From Rachicladosporium sp. CCFEE 5018 (lineage: Eukaryota; Ascomycota; Dothideomycetes; Cladosporiales; Cladosporiaceae), in the NCBI GenBank assembly GCA_002077045.2, contig KZ111144.1, positions 194,909 to 231,500 of the forward strand: a DNA stretch of 36,592 nt. The letters run 5' to 3'. How positions within the stretch are numbered: position 1 is the first letter of the stretch; every line of letters begins with the position of its first letter. The notes below the pieces were generated by a model. The model made no database searches. It was not told the origin of the DNA and saw nothing but the letters and a program-made list of their open reading frames with translations. Made by a program: the position numbers and the translations under genes. Positions 1 through 10,327 of the stretch are shown piece after piece.

Positions 1-253
1 TGTTGTAGTGTCCGCCGTTGGCTCCCATGGCCGACTTGTTGTGGGTGGAGTAAGGCTGGGTGCCGACGTTCATGCCTTGAAAGCCATGAGCAATGGTATC
101 CAGGTCGGCGTGGTTGTGATGCATGCCGTAACCTCCGCCGTTGTGATTGCGTCCACCGTACTGGTTGTTGTACATGCCGTTGCCGTTGCTGTAGCCATTG
201 GCTCTCTGGTAGCCGTTCTGACGCTGGGTTTGAGTGTCGGCGATGGCGGCCAT
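1..253 (-). CDS. N-terminus of an Asn/Gly/His-rich protein, cut by the window edge
   Basis: Reading leftwards from an ATG at 253-251, the frame stays open for 84 codons to the edge. The start is supported by an in-frame TGA a few codons upstream, so this is the first possible Met. The visible part is low-complexity, rich in Asn, Gly, Tyr, His and Gln (for example NGYSNGNGMYNNQYGGRNHN), followed by a less repetitive stretch LDTIAHGFQGMNVG. Such composition is typical of disordered leaders of fungal regulatory or RNA-binding proteins, but no domain is visible and I assign no function. Other frames of the same DNA give Val/Ala- or Thr/Ala-rich translations without protein character. The gene lies behind an unusually long non-coding stretch, which fits a regulated gene. 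Confidence 0.6.
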   Translation of the reverse strand, partial: MAAIADTQTQRQNGYQRANGYSNGNGMYNNQYGGRNHNGGGYGMHHNHADLDTIAHGFQGMNVGTQPYSTHNKSAMGANGGHYN

Positions 254-255
254 TG

Positions 256-346
256 CTGGGCATCTTCGTCAGCGACAAGGGGAAACGGGTGCGGTGGACG
301 GTGCTCCGCATCTCCAATCAAGAGGGAAGAAGGGAGATTGTCTTAC
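256..346 (-). other. Probable 5'-UTR intron of the left-edge gene
   Basis: On the minus strand a GTAAGA donor at 346 is followed by a CTGAC branch-like site and a CAG acceptor ending at 256, two bases before the ATG at 253. The length (91 nt) is acceptable for this genome. Removing it places the start codon almost at the exon border. Confidence 0.45.
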
Positions 347-2753
347 CGTGATTTCTGTGAGGTGTAGGTGATTCGACTGAAGAGATTATCGGTCTCTGAG
401 TGTACAAAGTCAGCCATGTCACCTTTTCCAGGAGGCGATGGCCTCGATGCAAGAGACGATCAAGAGTCTGCCGGCAACGTACTGACAGCTGCGGGATGGG
501 AAGGAGATGTAGCAAAGTAGCTGTACTCACCGACTCGAAGGTGTGTGAGCTGCACTCGTGGTTGCCGGAGCGTAGAGCTGAAATGAGTGGCTGATTCGGT
601 CGATTGCTGTCGATAGCTGGGATGGAGCGAGGAGGGTAGTGCGAGGACTGTATGGTAATGAGTGGTCAACGGGCGATGCAAGAGAATGAGAAAGCAGTCG
701 TTGCTGTTGTGTAGAGTGTATGAGTTGGAGGAGGAAGAAGAAGAAGAGGAAGAAGAAGAGGAAGAAGAAGAGGAAGGTTTTCCTTCGAAGAGAGGTAGTC
801 TCGGTCAAGTCGGAGTCGAGGTTCAGGTGCAGTCGAAGTCGAGTCCAGCAGGAAGGAGCAGGTGCTAAATCAACAACTTTGAACGCACCTCACTGCTTAG
901 CCAGCTATATCTGGCGATGCTGGAGAATACCGGCGGAAGGATGTCGATGTCGTGCTTTGAGATGCGTGGGGAGTCTCAGGTAGTCGCCCTTTGAGGATAT
1001 CGTGAGGCAGGTGGTAATGCGGGTCAATAGAACAATATCTGGTAGTCAGTCGCGTAGGTACAGGCGTGAGATAGCTATGCCGTATTGAAATGATACAGTG
1101 GTCGACGGTCAACAAGTGCGTGTCGTGCGTACACGACAAGCCGCCGAGCAGGCAGATGGTCTTCCTTTTGATCTGCATCGCCATCGTAAAGCCTTGTCCG
1201 TCACAGTTACACGTCGCCTGAGCGTCATCTTGCAGCGCAGGTGATTGTGCTTAGCTGCTGCAGGGAGTACCATCTTTGTTCGATTGCGGAGCCCATGGTG
1301 CGCACACCGCTGTCTTGTGCTACCTTCGATCATCTGCCACAAACGCCGATGCGTTGTGAGGAGAATATCGAGGCAGTGGCCGCGATACATTTACGTGTGC
1401 ACCACCCATTGTCTATTGATGGCTGGCCGCCGACGTCTTCCGTGTTTGATATGTGAGGGTGCGAAAGTCAGCTATCCTGGTCAAAGGTCCGATCGTCCCT
1501 TCCCATTCTGTCGACCGTATGTCAATCTTAGCGGCAGGGCTGCATGCTCGTTTGATTCTTGTGGAGCCGTGCGATAGACCTCGTACAAGTACAGTCGATA
1601 TAGGAATCATCTGGAGTGACGACAAACCCATCGACTCGATGCGGATACGGTGTGCGTCGAGATCGATGCCGTGTTCTTTCACTCCACCGCCTAGGAGTAT
1701 GCTAGTGCTTATCCGAACCAGCATCAACGAGCGTAAATACGGTTCCTGTCAAGGGCACCAAACTCTCAAAGACACGCTCAGTGGCCATCACTTTTCTCGG
1801 TCTTATCCCACAACAATACCTGCATCATGTGTTGTCGTTCATCTCGCAAGACAAGGAAACCCGGTCACGCAACCTGTAAGGAACCGCTCTCTCTGCACGC
1901 ATGATCTTCCAGAAGCTCTCGATCTCACTTCCCCGTCTCCGTATCTCGCCTTCTGTGCTAGCAAGATCTCGCTCTCTTGTCGAACATCGTTCGATTCACT
2001 CGCTTCCGTCACTCCGTCGAGACTTTGTTCATGACTGACTTATTTCCATTGTTGGAGTGATCTGCAGCCTGCACATCGCGTACCTGACTTGCGCAAGTCA
2101 TGCCACGAGGTTACTGCACCTCCTGCATCCCATACTTAACGGCTATCCGCAGCCACCTCCTCCCCGGTACTTGGACCGGCTCAAACGGGCTGGCAGCATG
2201 CTCAGTGGGGGTCTGAGATACATCGCTTGCCCACAGATGCGGCATCGCGGTGATGGACAGAATCAATCGCCATCGGATGCTTTTACTTGAACAGGCAGGC
2301 GATTCGAGAACCCATAAAGGATGCCGTCGAACTCTCTGGCCGTCTTGTCTATCAACTGGAATTCCGACATCGACCTGTCGATCAATCGCCCAGCAATAAA
2401 CGGGCCAAAGCGTCGCAGATAGAGTAGCACTTATGCTGTGGCACAGCGCGGGAGTACAGGAAACACGGTGACAGGTTTGCAACACGTCGACAGCCGGGTT
2501 GCTGGGAGGCCTGGTGCGTGCGAGCCGGCGAAGCTCGGCTAGCACATGTGAAATGGGAGTGACTCAAGGTTGAGATGTACAGTAATGCCCGGCCAGCTCG
2601 TCGTCGAGTAATAGAGATGCTCGTAAATGCACTATGCAAGAAAGATGTGAGATCTAATCCGAATGCGCTATATACAACTCCATCGCCAGCCCTGAAACGC
2701 AGATCTCGTCCCGCGGATCTCACCCTCCCCTCACCCCTCTAGCCCAAGATCCT
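347..2753. other. Long intergenic stretch without a supported gene
   Basis: About 2.4 kb between the left-edge gene and the 3' end of the P450 reductase gene. Open frames up to 193 codons occur (1453-2034 on +, 2111-2545 on -), but their translations show no domain and look like chance. A GA-rich microsatellite sits at 726-777. The stretch is probably the upstream region of the left-edge gene plus the 3' UTR of the reductase. Confidence 0.5.
726..777. repeat. GA-rich (GGAAGAAGAAGA-type) microsatellite
   Basis: Imperfect repeats of GAG and GAA triplets, roughly a 12-base unit GAGGAAGAAGAA repeated about four times. On the minus strand it is a long CT tract about 500 bp upstream of the left-edge gene's start, like the pyrimidine tracts in fungal promoters and leaders. 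Confidence 0.85.
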
Positions 2754-4891
2754 CTACGACCACACATCCTCCTGGTACTGATTGCTAGCCCTCATCCCCT
2801 TCACAATTTCCTCCGCCCGGCTCTTCGCCACACCCCTCTTCTCACTAATGATCGTACCCATCAATTCGTTGACCTCTCGTGCCATTTGCGCCGCATCACC
2901 ACAGACGTAGAAGTACGCCTTCTGCTCCAGCAACTCGTTGATCTCTTGAGCTCGCTCCTTGAGCTTGTGCTGTACGTAGACCTTTTTGGGTCCGTCGCGG
3001 GAGAAGGCGGTGATGAGCTCGAAGTTGTCGCCGAGATCGGCGCCCCATTGCTGCGAAGACGTTAGTATTAATGGTTGATGATTGGAATGAGATGTCGATG
3101 ACTTACCTTCCACTCTTCCTCGTACATGAAGTCTTCCGTCTTCCTCCTGCAGCCGAAGAACAGTAGCGTCTTGCCGACGTTCTCGCCATTCTTGGCTTGC
3201 TGTGCTCGCTCCTGCACGAAAGCTCGGAACGGCGCTACACCTGTACCAGGACCAACCATAATGACTGGCTTCGAAGGGTCTGAAGGAAGCTTGAAGTTCG
3301 AGTGGCGGACATGCACGGGCACGTGAATGCCATCGTACTTGTTTCGCGGTCCCATGATAGCGTAGTCGAGTCCATTAGGATCCGGGTGCGCATCGCCGTG
3401 TTGCTTCTGCTTGAGTGCGAGGAGATAGTTCGTCGTCACACCCTTCACCACGTGCGGTGCGCCGGGCACTTCGAAGGACTCGACGACGGCTGTGACAGTA
3501 ATCTTCTTTGGCGAGACCAGTGAAGAGGATGAGATGGAGTAGTAGCGCGGTTGGATCTTGTTCAGGGCTTCGATGAAGAGCGAAAAGGGGACTTTCTCCC
3601 ATGGCTCGCCGTTCGAGACCCACTCGAGGAATTGTGCAATGTTGAAGTTCTTGCTTGCGACTTTCTCGTGGAAGTAGTCTTTGTCGCCACCCATCTTCGT
3701 GATTTCGGTCTTGATGGCGTCTGTTGATGCGAATTGGGTGAGCTGGGACACGAATTGGCGGGAGACTGGGGCGCAGATCTCCATGTGGTATCGGATCGCT
3801 GCGTCATATGTTGTTGGCGATGGAAAAGGCACCTTTGCTGTGGCGTCAAGTCCCTTCACGCCGATGACTGTGTGCCGCTTGTCGAGGTGGTTGGTGATCC
3901 GCAGGAATCGATCGACCTCCTTGCCAGCATTCGTAGGCCAGACCGCAATGTGATCACCAGTTGTGTAGGACAAGTTCGAGCCAGAAACATCAATCTCCAT
4001 GTGCAAGCAATTCCGCGTCTTATCATTGAACAGCTCCTTCGACTCAGAAATCGGTGCGATGTAAGGGTTGTGCGCGTTGTATGGTCCCTTGGACTGTCCC
4101 TCGAGATGGCTCTTGTTTGGCTCTCCAAGGTACACCGTATCATCATCCGCGCTCAACTCAGGCTTCTCGGTGACCTCAAACACCGGCTCGTAAATCGCCT
4201 CTCGCTCCTCCAGATTCAGCTCGTCAGACAGCGCGAGCCACATCGGCTCCTTCCAGGCCAGGAAATCCTCCTCCATCGTCCCAGCACCATCATCGCCCTC
4301 GCCTGCTGTGCCAATCCGCTTCGCGCCAAGACGATCGAAGTACTTGCTCACGTTCCGCACCATCGAGTTGTAATGCTCGTACGTGTTGTTGCCCAGTCCG
4401 AACGCGACATACTTAAGCGATTGCAACGGCTGCTCGTCCGCCTTCTCACTGAAAGAAATCTCTTCACCACTGAAGAACTCGTAGAACTCGACTGCGTTGT
4501 CCGTCGGCTCGCCCTCGCCATACGTGGCGAGAACGAACATCGCCACTTTGTCGTCGGGAAACTGGTCCAGGTTCTCGTAGTCGTACTCCTCCAAGTCCGC
4601 AGTCATAGTCTTGAGTCCGAATCTCGAGGAACCCTCCTTCGCTAAACGCGAAGCGTAGTCCTCTGCCGTGCCTGTCTGCGAGCCGTAGAAAACCACGCAG
4701 TTCTTGCCCGACTCCTCCATCTTCTCGATGATGTTCCGCGACTTGCCCGCCTTGCTTGCATTGCCATTTGCGAATGATGAGGCGTACGGATCTTTCTGGA
4801 CTGCCCAGTATGTGCCTTTGGTGAAGTAGGCTACCGTGCCCGCGAGGAGTACAACGAGCACGACGATATCGAGGGTGTCTAGTTGGGCCAT
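2754..4891 (-). CDS. CPR1: NADPH-cytochrome P450 reductase
   Basis: Two exons, 4891-3107 and 3050-2754, encode 693 residues, the usual length. The 56-nt intron (3106-3051) has a GTAAGT donor, a perfect TACTAAC branch site and a GCAG acceptor, and joins EEEWK to QWGADLGD in phase 0. The ER membrane protein passes electrons from NADPH through FAD and FMN to microsomal P450s, as in ergosterol synthesis. An N-terminal membrane segment is seen at about residues 8-24. The FMN-site motif YGSQTGTAEDY is at 69-79, the FAD-site motif RYYSISSSS at 449-457, GVTTNYL from 484, and the NADPH-site motif GPGTGVAPFRAF at 547-558. The C-terminus EDVWS carries the conserved Trp that stacks on FAD. A 303-codon frame on the opposite strand is a shadow of this gene. 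Confidence 0.97.
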
Positions 4892-5730
4892 GATGGAGGG
4901 CTAGGCGATGCTAACGAGCGAGTGTGGTCGTGAAGTGACAATAGGAAAACAACAGCTGTGTATATCTGCCGCAAAGTGTCCAATCCTGCAGCTGAGTGGG
5001 ATTGGGCCGTCCGTGGGCTGAGTAGAGGTGAGACTTTTTGGGGCCTGGGCGTTCAGCTCGTTTGTTCGTATATTGGAAGTGAAGGCAGAGCTGACAGCGC
5101 TTCAATGGTGGACGAAATGACACGTTACGTTAATGAAAGAAACGAGCGTACACGCACGATATTCGGGAGTCCGCTGCACGATTCTCGATATCTTTCGATG
5201 ATGCCGATGCGCGCTTCCAGAAGCCCGTGGCGTGGGGTCTTCGAGTCTTCGGCTCGCTGCGCCGGGATCTCAACCACACAGATTGCCTTTTGCACGCTTT
5301 GGGGTTCCGCTTGGGTGATCGGATCCGAGGCGTTAGATGACAGGATAATCTAATCTCATGGTGATTATGAGATGTGAGCGATGCCATTGCACGACTTACA
5401 CGAGATTGCATTGGATACTACATACCTAGTCACGGCAGTCAAAGCCACGTCTGCGATAGGTACCTGACTCTCACATGGGGACTGGACGCGATACGCGACC
5501 GCGGGTGCACTTCCGCTGTAGTGCATTTACCATGTGGGAGGGCGGAGTGGATCCGTTGGAGTCTAAATTAGGACGATGAAGCGGACGATCCGACAAGCTC
5601 GACCGTGAATCCGCAGAGCCTTTTGCTAAAAGCGACATTTGCAATGCCTCTACAGCGCGTTTCTGTACAAGCAACTCCACCAGGGTATAGTACTACAAGC
5701 AGAAATCCTCCTTTCCCATATGACCTCGCC
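4892..5730. other. Intergenic region, upstream of the P450 reductase gene
   Basis: About 840 bp between the reductase start and the 3' end of the next minus-strand gene. Only chance frames are seen (up to 131 codons, no protein character). It should hold the reductase promoter and the downstream gene's 3' UTR. I see no clear motif. Confidence 0.5.
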
Positions 5731-7308
5731 CTACAAGTCCGAATCCTCCTCCTCAGAAAACTGCCCCGGCACCTTGAGCCCCAGCCCAGTCTCTTCTGCA
5801 ACCCTCACCAAAACGCTTCGCACATGACACACCACAATGGCCAGCGCCAGCGCATTCCAAACATCATAGTCCACCTGCGTTAGATCAAAGAACGCCATTG
5901 GCGTGATCTTACGGGCTTCATCGTGTGGCGTGTAAGCCACTAACGCGACGATCGTGTGTGAAGCGATGATGCCGTAGAGGGTGGGTGTGGGGTATGAGTA
6001 CTGCACGCCTGCTTGTGAGATGGGCGAGGAGCGCTCAGTAGAGGGATGCACGAGGAACGCTTCGCGGTAGCGGGTCGCGAGCTTCTCGAGGCGGTGAGTG
6101 GCGATTGTTTCGAGTGTGGCGTGGGGTGTGCCTGCTGGCTTGGCGATGACAGTGAGGAGCGGGATCAAGGTGCGCTGCTCGAGTTGCGAGTCGCGCATTG
6201 CCCAGCGGAGGTACTCGCGCACGCGACGGAGGACTATGATCTCAGGGCGAGTCCGACAGCCTGCTAGTATTGCATCGCGGGCGTAGGAGGCGGTGTCGAT
6301 CAAGCGGTTGAGTGCATTCTCGCTGTTGGCATGTAGTCCGCGGACACTGCTGATGGATGTGGTGTTGTCTGTGGCGAAGAGCGTATCTGGCAGATGGCGG
6401 AGGCTGTAGCGTAGCGCGCTCGGGAGAAGTGCCTCATGCCCTCGCATCTTGATCTTCTGCATGAGTATGATGTGGTCATCGTCAAAGCCCGCTGCGCGAA
6501 GCTCTGCGTCGCTTACGCCAAGCGCTTCTTGTTGTGTTGGCAGCGAGGGAATCTTGTTGCGCTTCGGGGTGGAGTCGATGTAAGTGGCTTCGTCCACTAC
6601 ATTCGTGAGGTCGACGTCGACATCGGAGTCGTCGAGCTCGTCCAAGTCGCTTTCGTGGACGTGTACGTCAGACAGCAGGCTGGAGATCTCGCTGTCGGTG
6701 TCGGGTGGTGGAATGTGTACACCGATCGCAGTCCTGACTCCATTCATGCCCTCCTCTGCATCGCCCACGTTCCCTTCCTCGACGCTGCTGTCATATAGCT
6801 CGTTGCCAACGCTGCTACCGTCGAGCTCATTCTCACCGTCGAAGCCTTCTCCTCTGACCTGAATGCCTTCACTGCTATCAAGTAACATCACCTGATCGCC
6901 CTCGTAGTCCTCACTGTCCATCCAAGTGTGCGCACGTGCTGCCACGCCATGGTCATGTTGCCAAGCTCTGCTCCTGCTCTGTGTATCTAAGCTGTGCTCC
7001 TCGTCCACTTCCATCCTATCCTCCGACAAATCCTCTTCTCGTCGTAGCTTCAGGCCCCGAGTACCACTGATACTCGGGGTCTGCAGCTGGTGTGGGCCCT
7101 TGTCCTGGTCATCGACAAGCCAGGTGTCGACGCGGGCTGCGGGCGACATGCTGCGGCTACCTCTTGCGTACTCCTGGAACGATCTCTTGCGCGACTTGCG
7201 GGAAGGTTGCTTCGCGACTGGGGCTGACTCTGGTGTAGGCGGCAGGCGTGTCTTGCTCGGCGAGACCAGTGCGACAATGCTATCAGACAGACGCTTGAAC
7301 AGCGACAT
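5731..7308 (-). CDS. Uncharacterised protein with a conserved-looking C-terminal half
   Basis: Single exon of 525 codons. I chose the ATG at 7308-7306 (MSLFKRLSDS) over an in-frame ATG 30 codons upstream, because the upstream part has no protein character while the chosen N-terminus looks like starts I remember from ascomycete proteins of unknown function. Residues 1-250 are disordered: a basic patch KQPSRKSRKR near 33-42, then acidic Ser/Asp-rich stretches (about 204-233). From about 255 to 515 the sequence looks globular and helical, beginning with GFDDDHIILMQKIKMRG, and including LRRVREYLRWAMRD, YGIIASHTIVALVAYTP and a segment YDVWNALALAIVVCHVRSVL. I recall similar segments in uncharacterised filamentous-ascomycete proteins but know no function. 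A nuclear role is possible from the basic patch only. It is divergent from the Ulp-like gene. Confidence 0.75.
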   Translation of the reverse strand: MSLFKRLSDSIVALVSPSKTRLPPTPESAPVAKQPSRKSRKRSFQEYARGSRSMSPAARVDTWLVDDQDKGPHQLQTPSISGTRGLKLRREEDLSEDRMEVDEEHSLDTQSRSRAWQHDHGVAARAHTWMDSEDYEGDQVMLLDSSEGIQVRGEGFDGENELDGSSVGNELYDSSVEEGNVGDAEEGMNGVRTAIGVHIPPPDTDSEISSLLSDVHVHESDLDELDDSDVDVDLTNVVDEATYIDSTPKRNKIPSLPTQQEALGVSDAELRAAGFDDDHIILMQKIKMRGHEALLPSALRYSLRHLPDTLFATDNTTSISSVRGLHANSENALNRLIDTASYARDAILAGCRTRPEIIVLRRVREYLRWAMRDSQLEQRTLIPLLTVIAKPAGTPHATLETIATHRLEKLATRYREAFLVHPSTERSSPISQAGVQYSYPTPTLYGIIASHTIVALVAYTPHDEARKITPMAFFDLTQVDYDVWNALALAIVVCHVRSVLVRVAEETGLGLKVPGQFSEEEDSDL

Positions 7309-7781
7309 GGCGCGTCGGCTGGGCAAGCTTGAATGGTGGCACGGGGGAGGAAGTCTGCTGGTGAGTATTGTGTTCTGTAGATCCCCTCCAGGCTGCAATG
7401 CGCTTCTCGACGATCTTTCTCGAAGTGCAGTGAAGCATTGGTCTGCGCACGTGAAGACAAAGGAAGCTGACTTTTCCTACCAAAAGCGGTGCAGCAGATC
7501 AGGTCTACAATCTGCCGGAAGCAGGCGTTCTGGACTTCACGTTCGAGTAATTGTCCGATACTACAACAACGTGAGCGCGCTGTCTACGAAGTAGTCAGGA
7601 AGGGATCTGGTTGCGTTTAGTGCACTAAGCCTAGTTCGAAGCGTCTGTGCACTCGAGATCGACAGGGCTGCGGGATGTGACAACGGTCGTGCATATTGTA
7701 TGTTCCACAAGGCTGACTAACTGCCGAGAGCGTGTCCGCACATGCAGAGTGCTACACCTCTCTTACAGGCGGACGACCACC
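7309..7781. promoter_or_regulatory. Shared upstream region of two divergent genes, with a possible 5'-UTR intron
   Basis: This stretch separates the start of the uncharacterised minus-strand gene (7308) from the Ulp-like start (7782). A possible plus-strand leader intron runs 7698-7768: GTATGT donor, CTGACTAAC branch region and TTACAG acceptor, ending 13 bases before the Ulp-like ATG. No TATA box or known operator stands out. Confidence 0.45.
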
Positions 7782-9602
7782 ATGAACGACACTCGCAGTG
7801 CGCACTATAAGCGCACAGCCGACTTTACCGATACCGAGAGAGCTTTGTCGCGTGGAGAGACCAAAGTGTCTGTCTCAGAACGGCTGTGGCCCGCTGGCTT
7901 CTTCAGTCTCGTGAAGGGCCTCGCAGGTTACGCAGTACATGCCACACAGCCGAGCCACGAAGCCACGGAGAGTGATATCGTCCACCATGAAGCCACAATA
8001 GCATCAGTGGACACACCTGGCGGCAAGCGTCGTGCAGTTGAGAAACTGCAGGAGACGATCGGATCCCCGTCACGCACACAACTGAACCACGTCGCAAAGG
8101 CCACCGTGAGAGCCCGAGTAAGCGCGAACTCACGCTCTCGAATCTATCAGTTCGGCCGTACGGCGATGAAGCCTGCCGCGAAGCGAGACGAGCTCCCGAA
8201 GCCCACAAGTGGCATGGCGAACGCCAGCTTCAGTGAGTGGAACCGAGACCCGGACTGCCCCCGCCTCATGTCCTCTCACCCAGTCGGCTCCCGTGGCCAT
8301 CGCAAGGACCATCGAGCATGGCAGGAAGCAGTCAAGATCTGGCGGGACACGCCACGCAATCCAATCGAGGATAAGATCAAGGACTGGACTTACAATCAAG
8401 TCAACTTTGTGCGCAAGGAAAAGAAAATGGAGGTGAAGGAGCAATCGCAGGCAGCCACAGCGCAGTGGGCAATGGAGGACATCTTGGAGCGAGAGGAGGA
8501 AATGGCGATGGAGAGGCGGAGCGAGAAGCTTGTGCGAAAGGGCCAGAAGCTGACCAATAGCTTGCCGAACGGGTCGGACGTCTCTCTCAAGGGGGCCAGC
8601 ATCGTTATCACGCCCCCACCATCTCGCCCTGCGAGTTCTCACGGCGACGATAGCAGAGCCGCCGATCTCACGAAGCGCCTGGATGCGTTTACGCTCAGAG
8701 CGCAGTGTGCCTTGTCAGCGGTGGATAAGGCGAAAGAACGAAGGGTGCAATCTGGTCTATCATCGGCCGCGAAGGCGAAGACTGCGAGTATACAGCTCGC
8801 AGTAAATGAGCTTGAGCCATCATTCAAGTCCACGGGGAGTGTCAAATCCGAGCGCACTACAAGCAGCAAGCAGGGAGACTCGATCATCGATGACGTCTCC
8901 GACGAAGCGTCGACGGAGCTTCGAACGAAGCTCGCGAACAACAGGCCCAACAACACGATCAACACGATTGGCGGATTTGTCCTGAAGCGCAGTACATACG
9001 ATCGCGTCCTGTCGACCGTCGATGGTACTGGTTCTTGGCTTGATGACGAGGCAGTGAACGCCTGGTTTCGTTGCCTTGTTGACGCGAATAACGAGGGTTG
9101 GGCGAAGGGGTCGGGTAGAGCTGCTCCTTACGCGACATTCAACACGGCTTGGTACAAGACCGTGGCGGAGAAAGGGGTGCAAGGCATCAAGACGTGGGGT
9201 CGTCGCCAGGGGATCGATGGCCCGAAGCTCTTGGACTGCGAAAGCCTCTTCTTACCAATCAATACTGGCGCCCATTGGACTCTATTGATCATAAACGGCA
9301 AAGCGCGTACGTACGAGTACCTGGATTCTCTGTCCGGGAGCAGCGACCGCGCCTTCAAGATCACAAAGGAGTATCTGGCAATGCACCTTGGTCCGGAGTA
9401 CAAAGTACAAGAGTGGAACGCGCTTCATCGATCGCGTAGCCGTCAACAGTCGAATATGAGCGATTGTGGCGTGTTTACGTGCTTCAACGGGCTCGCATCA
9501 GCGCGTAACGTCAATTACAATCGACTATACCCAGGCGCAATGGGACAAGCACGTGAGATGATGGCCATTGTGTTGAACAATGGAGGCTTCGCTGGCTTAT
9601 AA
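7782..9602 (+). CDS. Ulp1-like (C48 family) SUMO/ubiquitin-like-protein cysteine protease
   Basis: The frame opens at 7647, but the best start is the ATG at 7782, with CACC before it and a possible leader intron just upstream, giving 606 residues. Residues 1 to about 390 look disordered, with a charged helical stretch near 215-260. The C-terminal third has the Ulp/SENP order of catalytic residues: His498 in GAHWTLLII, Asp515 in YEYLDSL, the oxyanion Gln556 and Cys562 in SDCGVF, with the usual six-residue Gln-to-Cys spacing. In this family the enzyme matures or removes SUMO or a related modifier. Which modifier this copy uses cannot be told. The catalytic domain is clear, but the rest does not match the Ulp1 or Ulp2 leaders I know, so it may be a diverged, lineage-specific copy. 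Confidence 0.85.
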   Translation: MNDTRSAHYKRTADFTDTERALSRGETKVSVSERLWPAGFFSLVKGLAGYAVHATQPSHEATESDIVHHEATIASVDTPGGKRRAVEKLQETIGSPSRTQLNHVAKATVRARVSANSRSRIYQFGRTAMKPAAKRDELPKPTSGMANASFSEWNRDPDCPRLMSSHPVGSRGHRKDHRAWQEAVKIWRDTPRNPIEDKIKDWTYNQVNFVRKEKKMEVKEQSQAATAQWAMEDILEREEEMAMERRSEKLVRKGQKLTNSLPNGSDVSLKGASIVITPPPSRPASSHGDDSRAADLTKRLDAFTLRAQCALSAVDKAKERRVQSGLSSAAKAKTASIQLAVNELEPSFKSTGSVKSERTTSSKQGDSIIDDVSDEASTELRTKLANNRPNNTINTIGGFVLKRSTYDRVLSTVDGTGSWLDDEAVNAWFRCLVDANNEGWAKGSGRAAPYATFNTAWYKTVAEKGVQGIKTWGRRQGIDGPKLLDCESLFLPINTGAHWTLLIINGKARTYEYLDSLSGSSDRAFKITKEYLAMHLGPEYKVQEWNALHRSRSRQQSNMSDCGVFTCFNGLASARNVNYNRLYPGAMGQAREMMAIVLNNGGFAGL

Positions 9603-10327
9603 TGCAACAACGACGATACCCACGACGACACACGACTGAATGGAGTCTCGGAAGATACCCGCAGCGGCGACTGCATTGTCTTGTTTTGGGCGTTTTTGAA
9701 CCTAGAATAGCGCGTATCGATGGTGTGAACGACTTCCTCCCTCACTGCCACCTCCCTTTATCTCTCGTGATCATTACACACTCCAATGCTGTCTCTCAAC
9801 GACACACTGCTACGAAATCTATCTTCGCAGATAGACGTATGTGAGCACAACCGACGAGTCAATCCACCGGAGAAGCTAAGATGACAAGTCATACCTGTGT
9901 TTCTCACCCGTGCTGTTGTACAACATATTACCGTCGCAGCTACGCGTATCTGAGCATAACGAAACACTCGTTCATCTGACTCCGTTCCCACCAGCTACAT
10001 GCCTCGTCTCGCGAATACAGCGTTGTGCAATCTTGTCACCCCGACCTGGCCTGCAGTAGCACGTTTGAGAAGGTAGCTCATACTATACCCCTGTCCAAGG
10101 TTCGGCCCTCCAACGGCGCGGCTAAGTTAGCGTGTCTTCGAACCGATCGTCGTTCGTGAATTGTAGCAGTGAAGGAAGGTGCATTCGTTGGATCACTTGA
10201 TCGCGGGCTTCGGTGAAGTATGCCGGGCGAGTTGCTGCGCTCACTCACAATCCAGGACTCCTTCGGCAAAGCGAGGTTCAGACTCTCGAACTTCTTCACG
10301 CCATCACTCAACGCATCACCCACCGAC
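9603..10327. other. Intergenic region before SYF1
   Basis: About 720 bp between two plus-strand genes. No supported gene or RNA. An in-frame ATG at 10220 could extend Syf1 by 36 residues, but the family usually starts near the chosen Met. Confidence 0.5.

Noticed and set aside
662..868. Glu-run frame across the GA microsatellite
   Set aside because: The poly-Glu comes only from the simple repeat; no supporting sequence on either side.
1453..2034. 193-codon plus-strand open frame in the long intergenic region
   Set aside because: No domain, unusual composition (Ser/Arg/Thr/Pro-rich), no codon bias like its neighbours and no splice-supported extension.
2111..2723. Overlapping minus-strand frames of 144 and 113 codons downstream of the reductase
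   Set aside because: Two different frames over the same DNA, neither with protein character; most likely 3' UTR and spacer.
3734..4645. 303-codon open frame on the plus strand
   Set aside because: It lies wholly opposite the P450 reductase exon and its Arg/Leu/Val-rich translation is a shadow of that gene's codon use.
7647..7781. Upstream start for the Ulp-like protein
   Set aside because: The added 45 residues are Arg/Thr/Val-rich without protein character and cover a likely leader intron; the ATG at 7782 has the better context.
10220..10327. 36-residue N-terminal extension of Syf1
   Set aside because: Family members begin close to the SQLYLVAEAD segment; the extension has no counterpart that I know.
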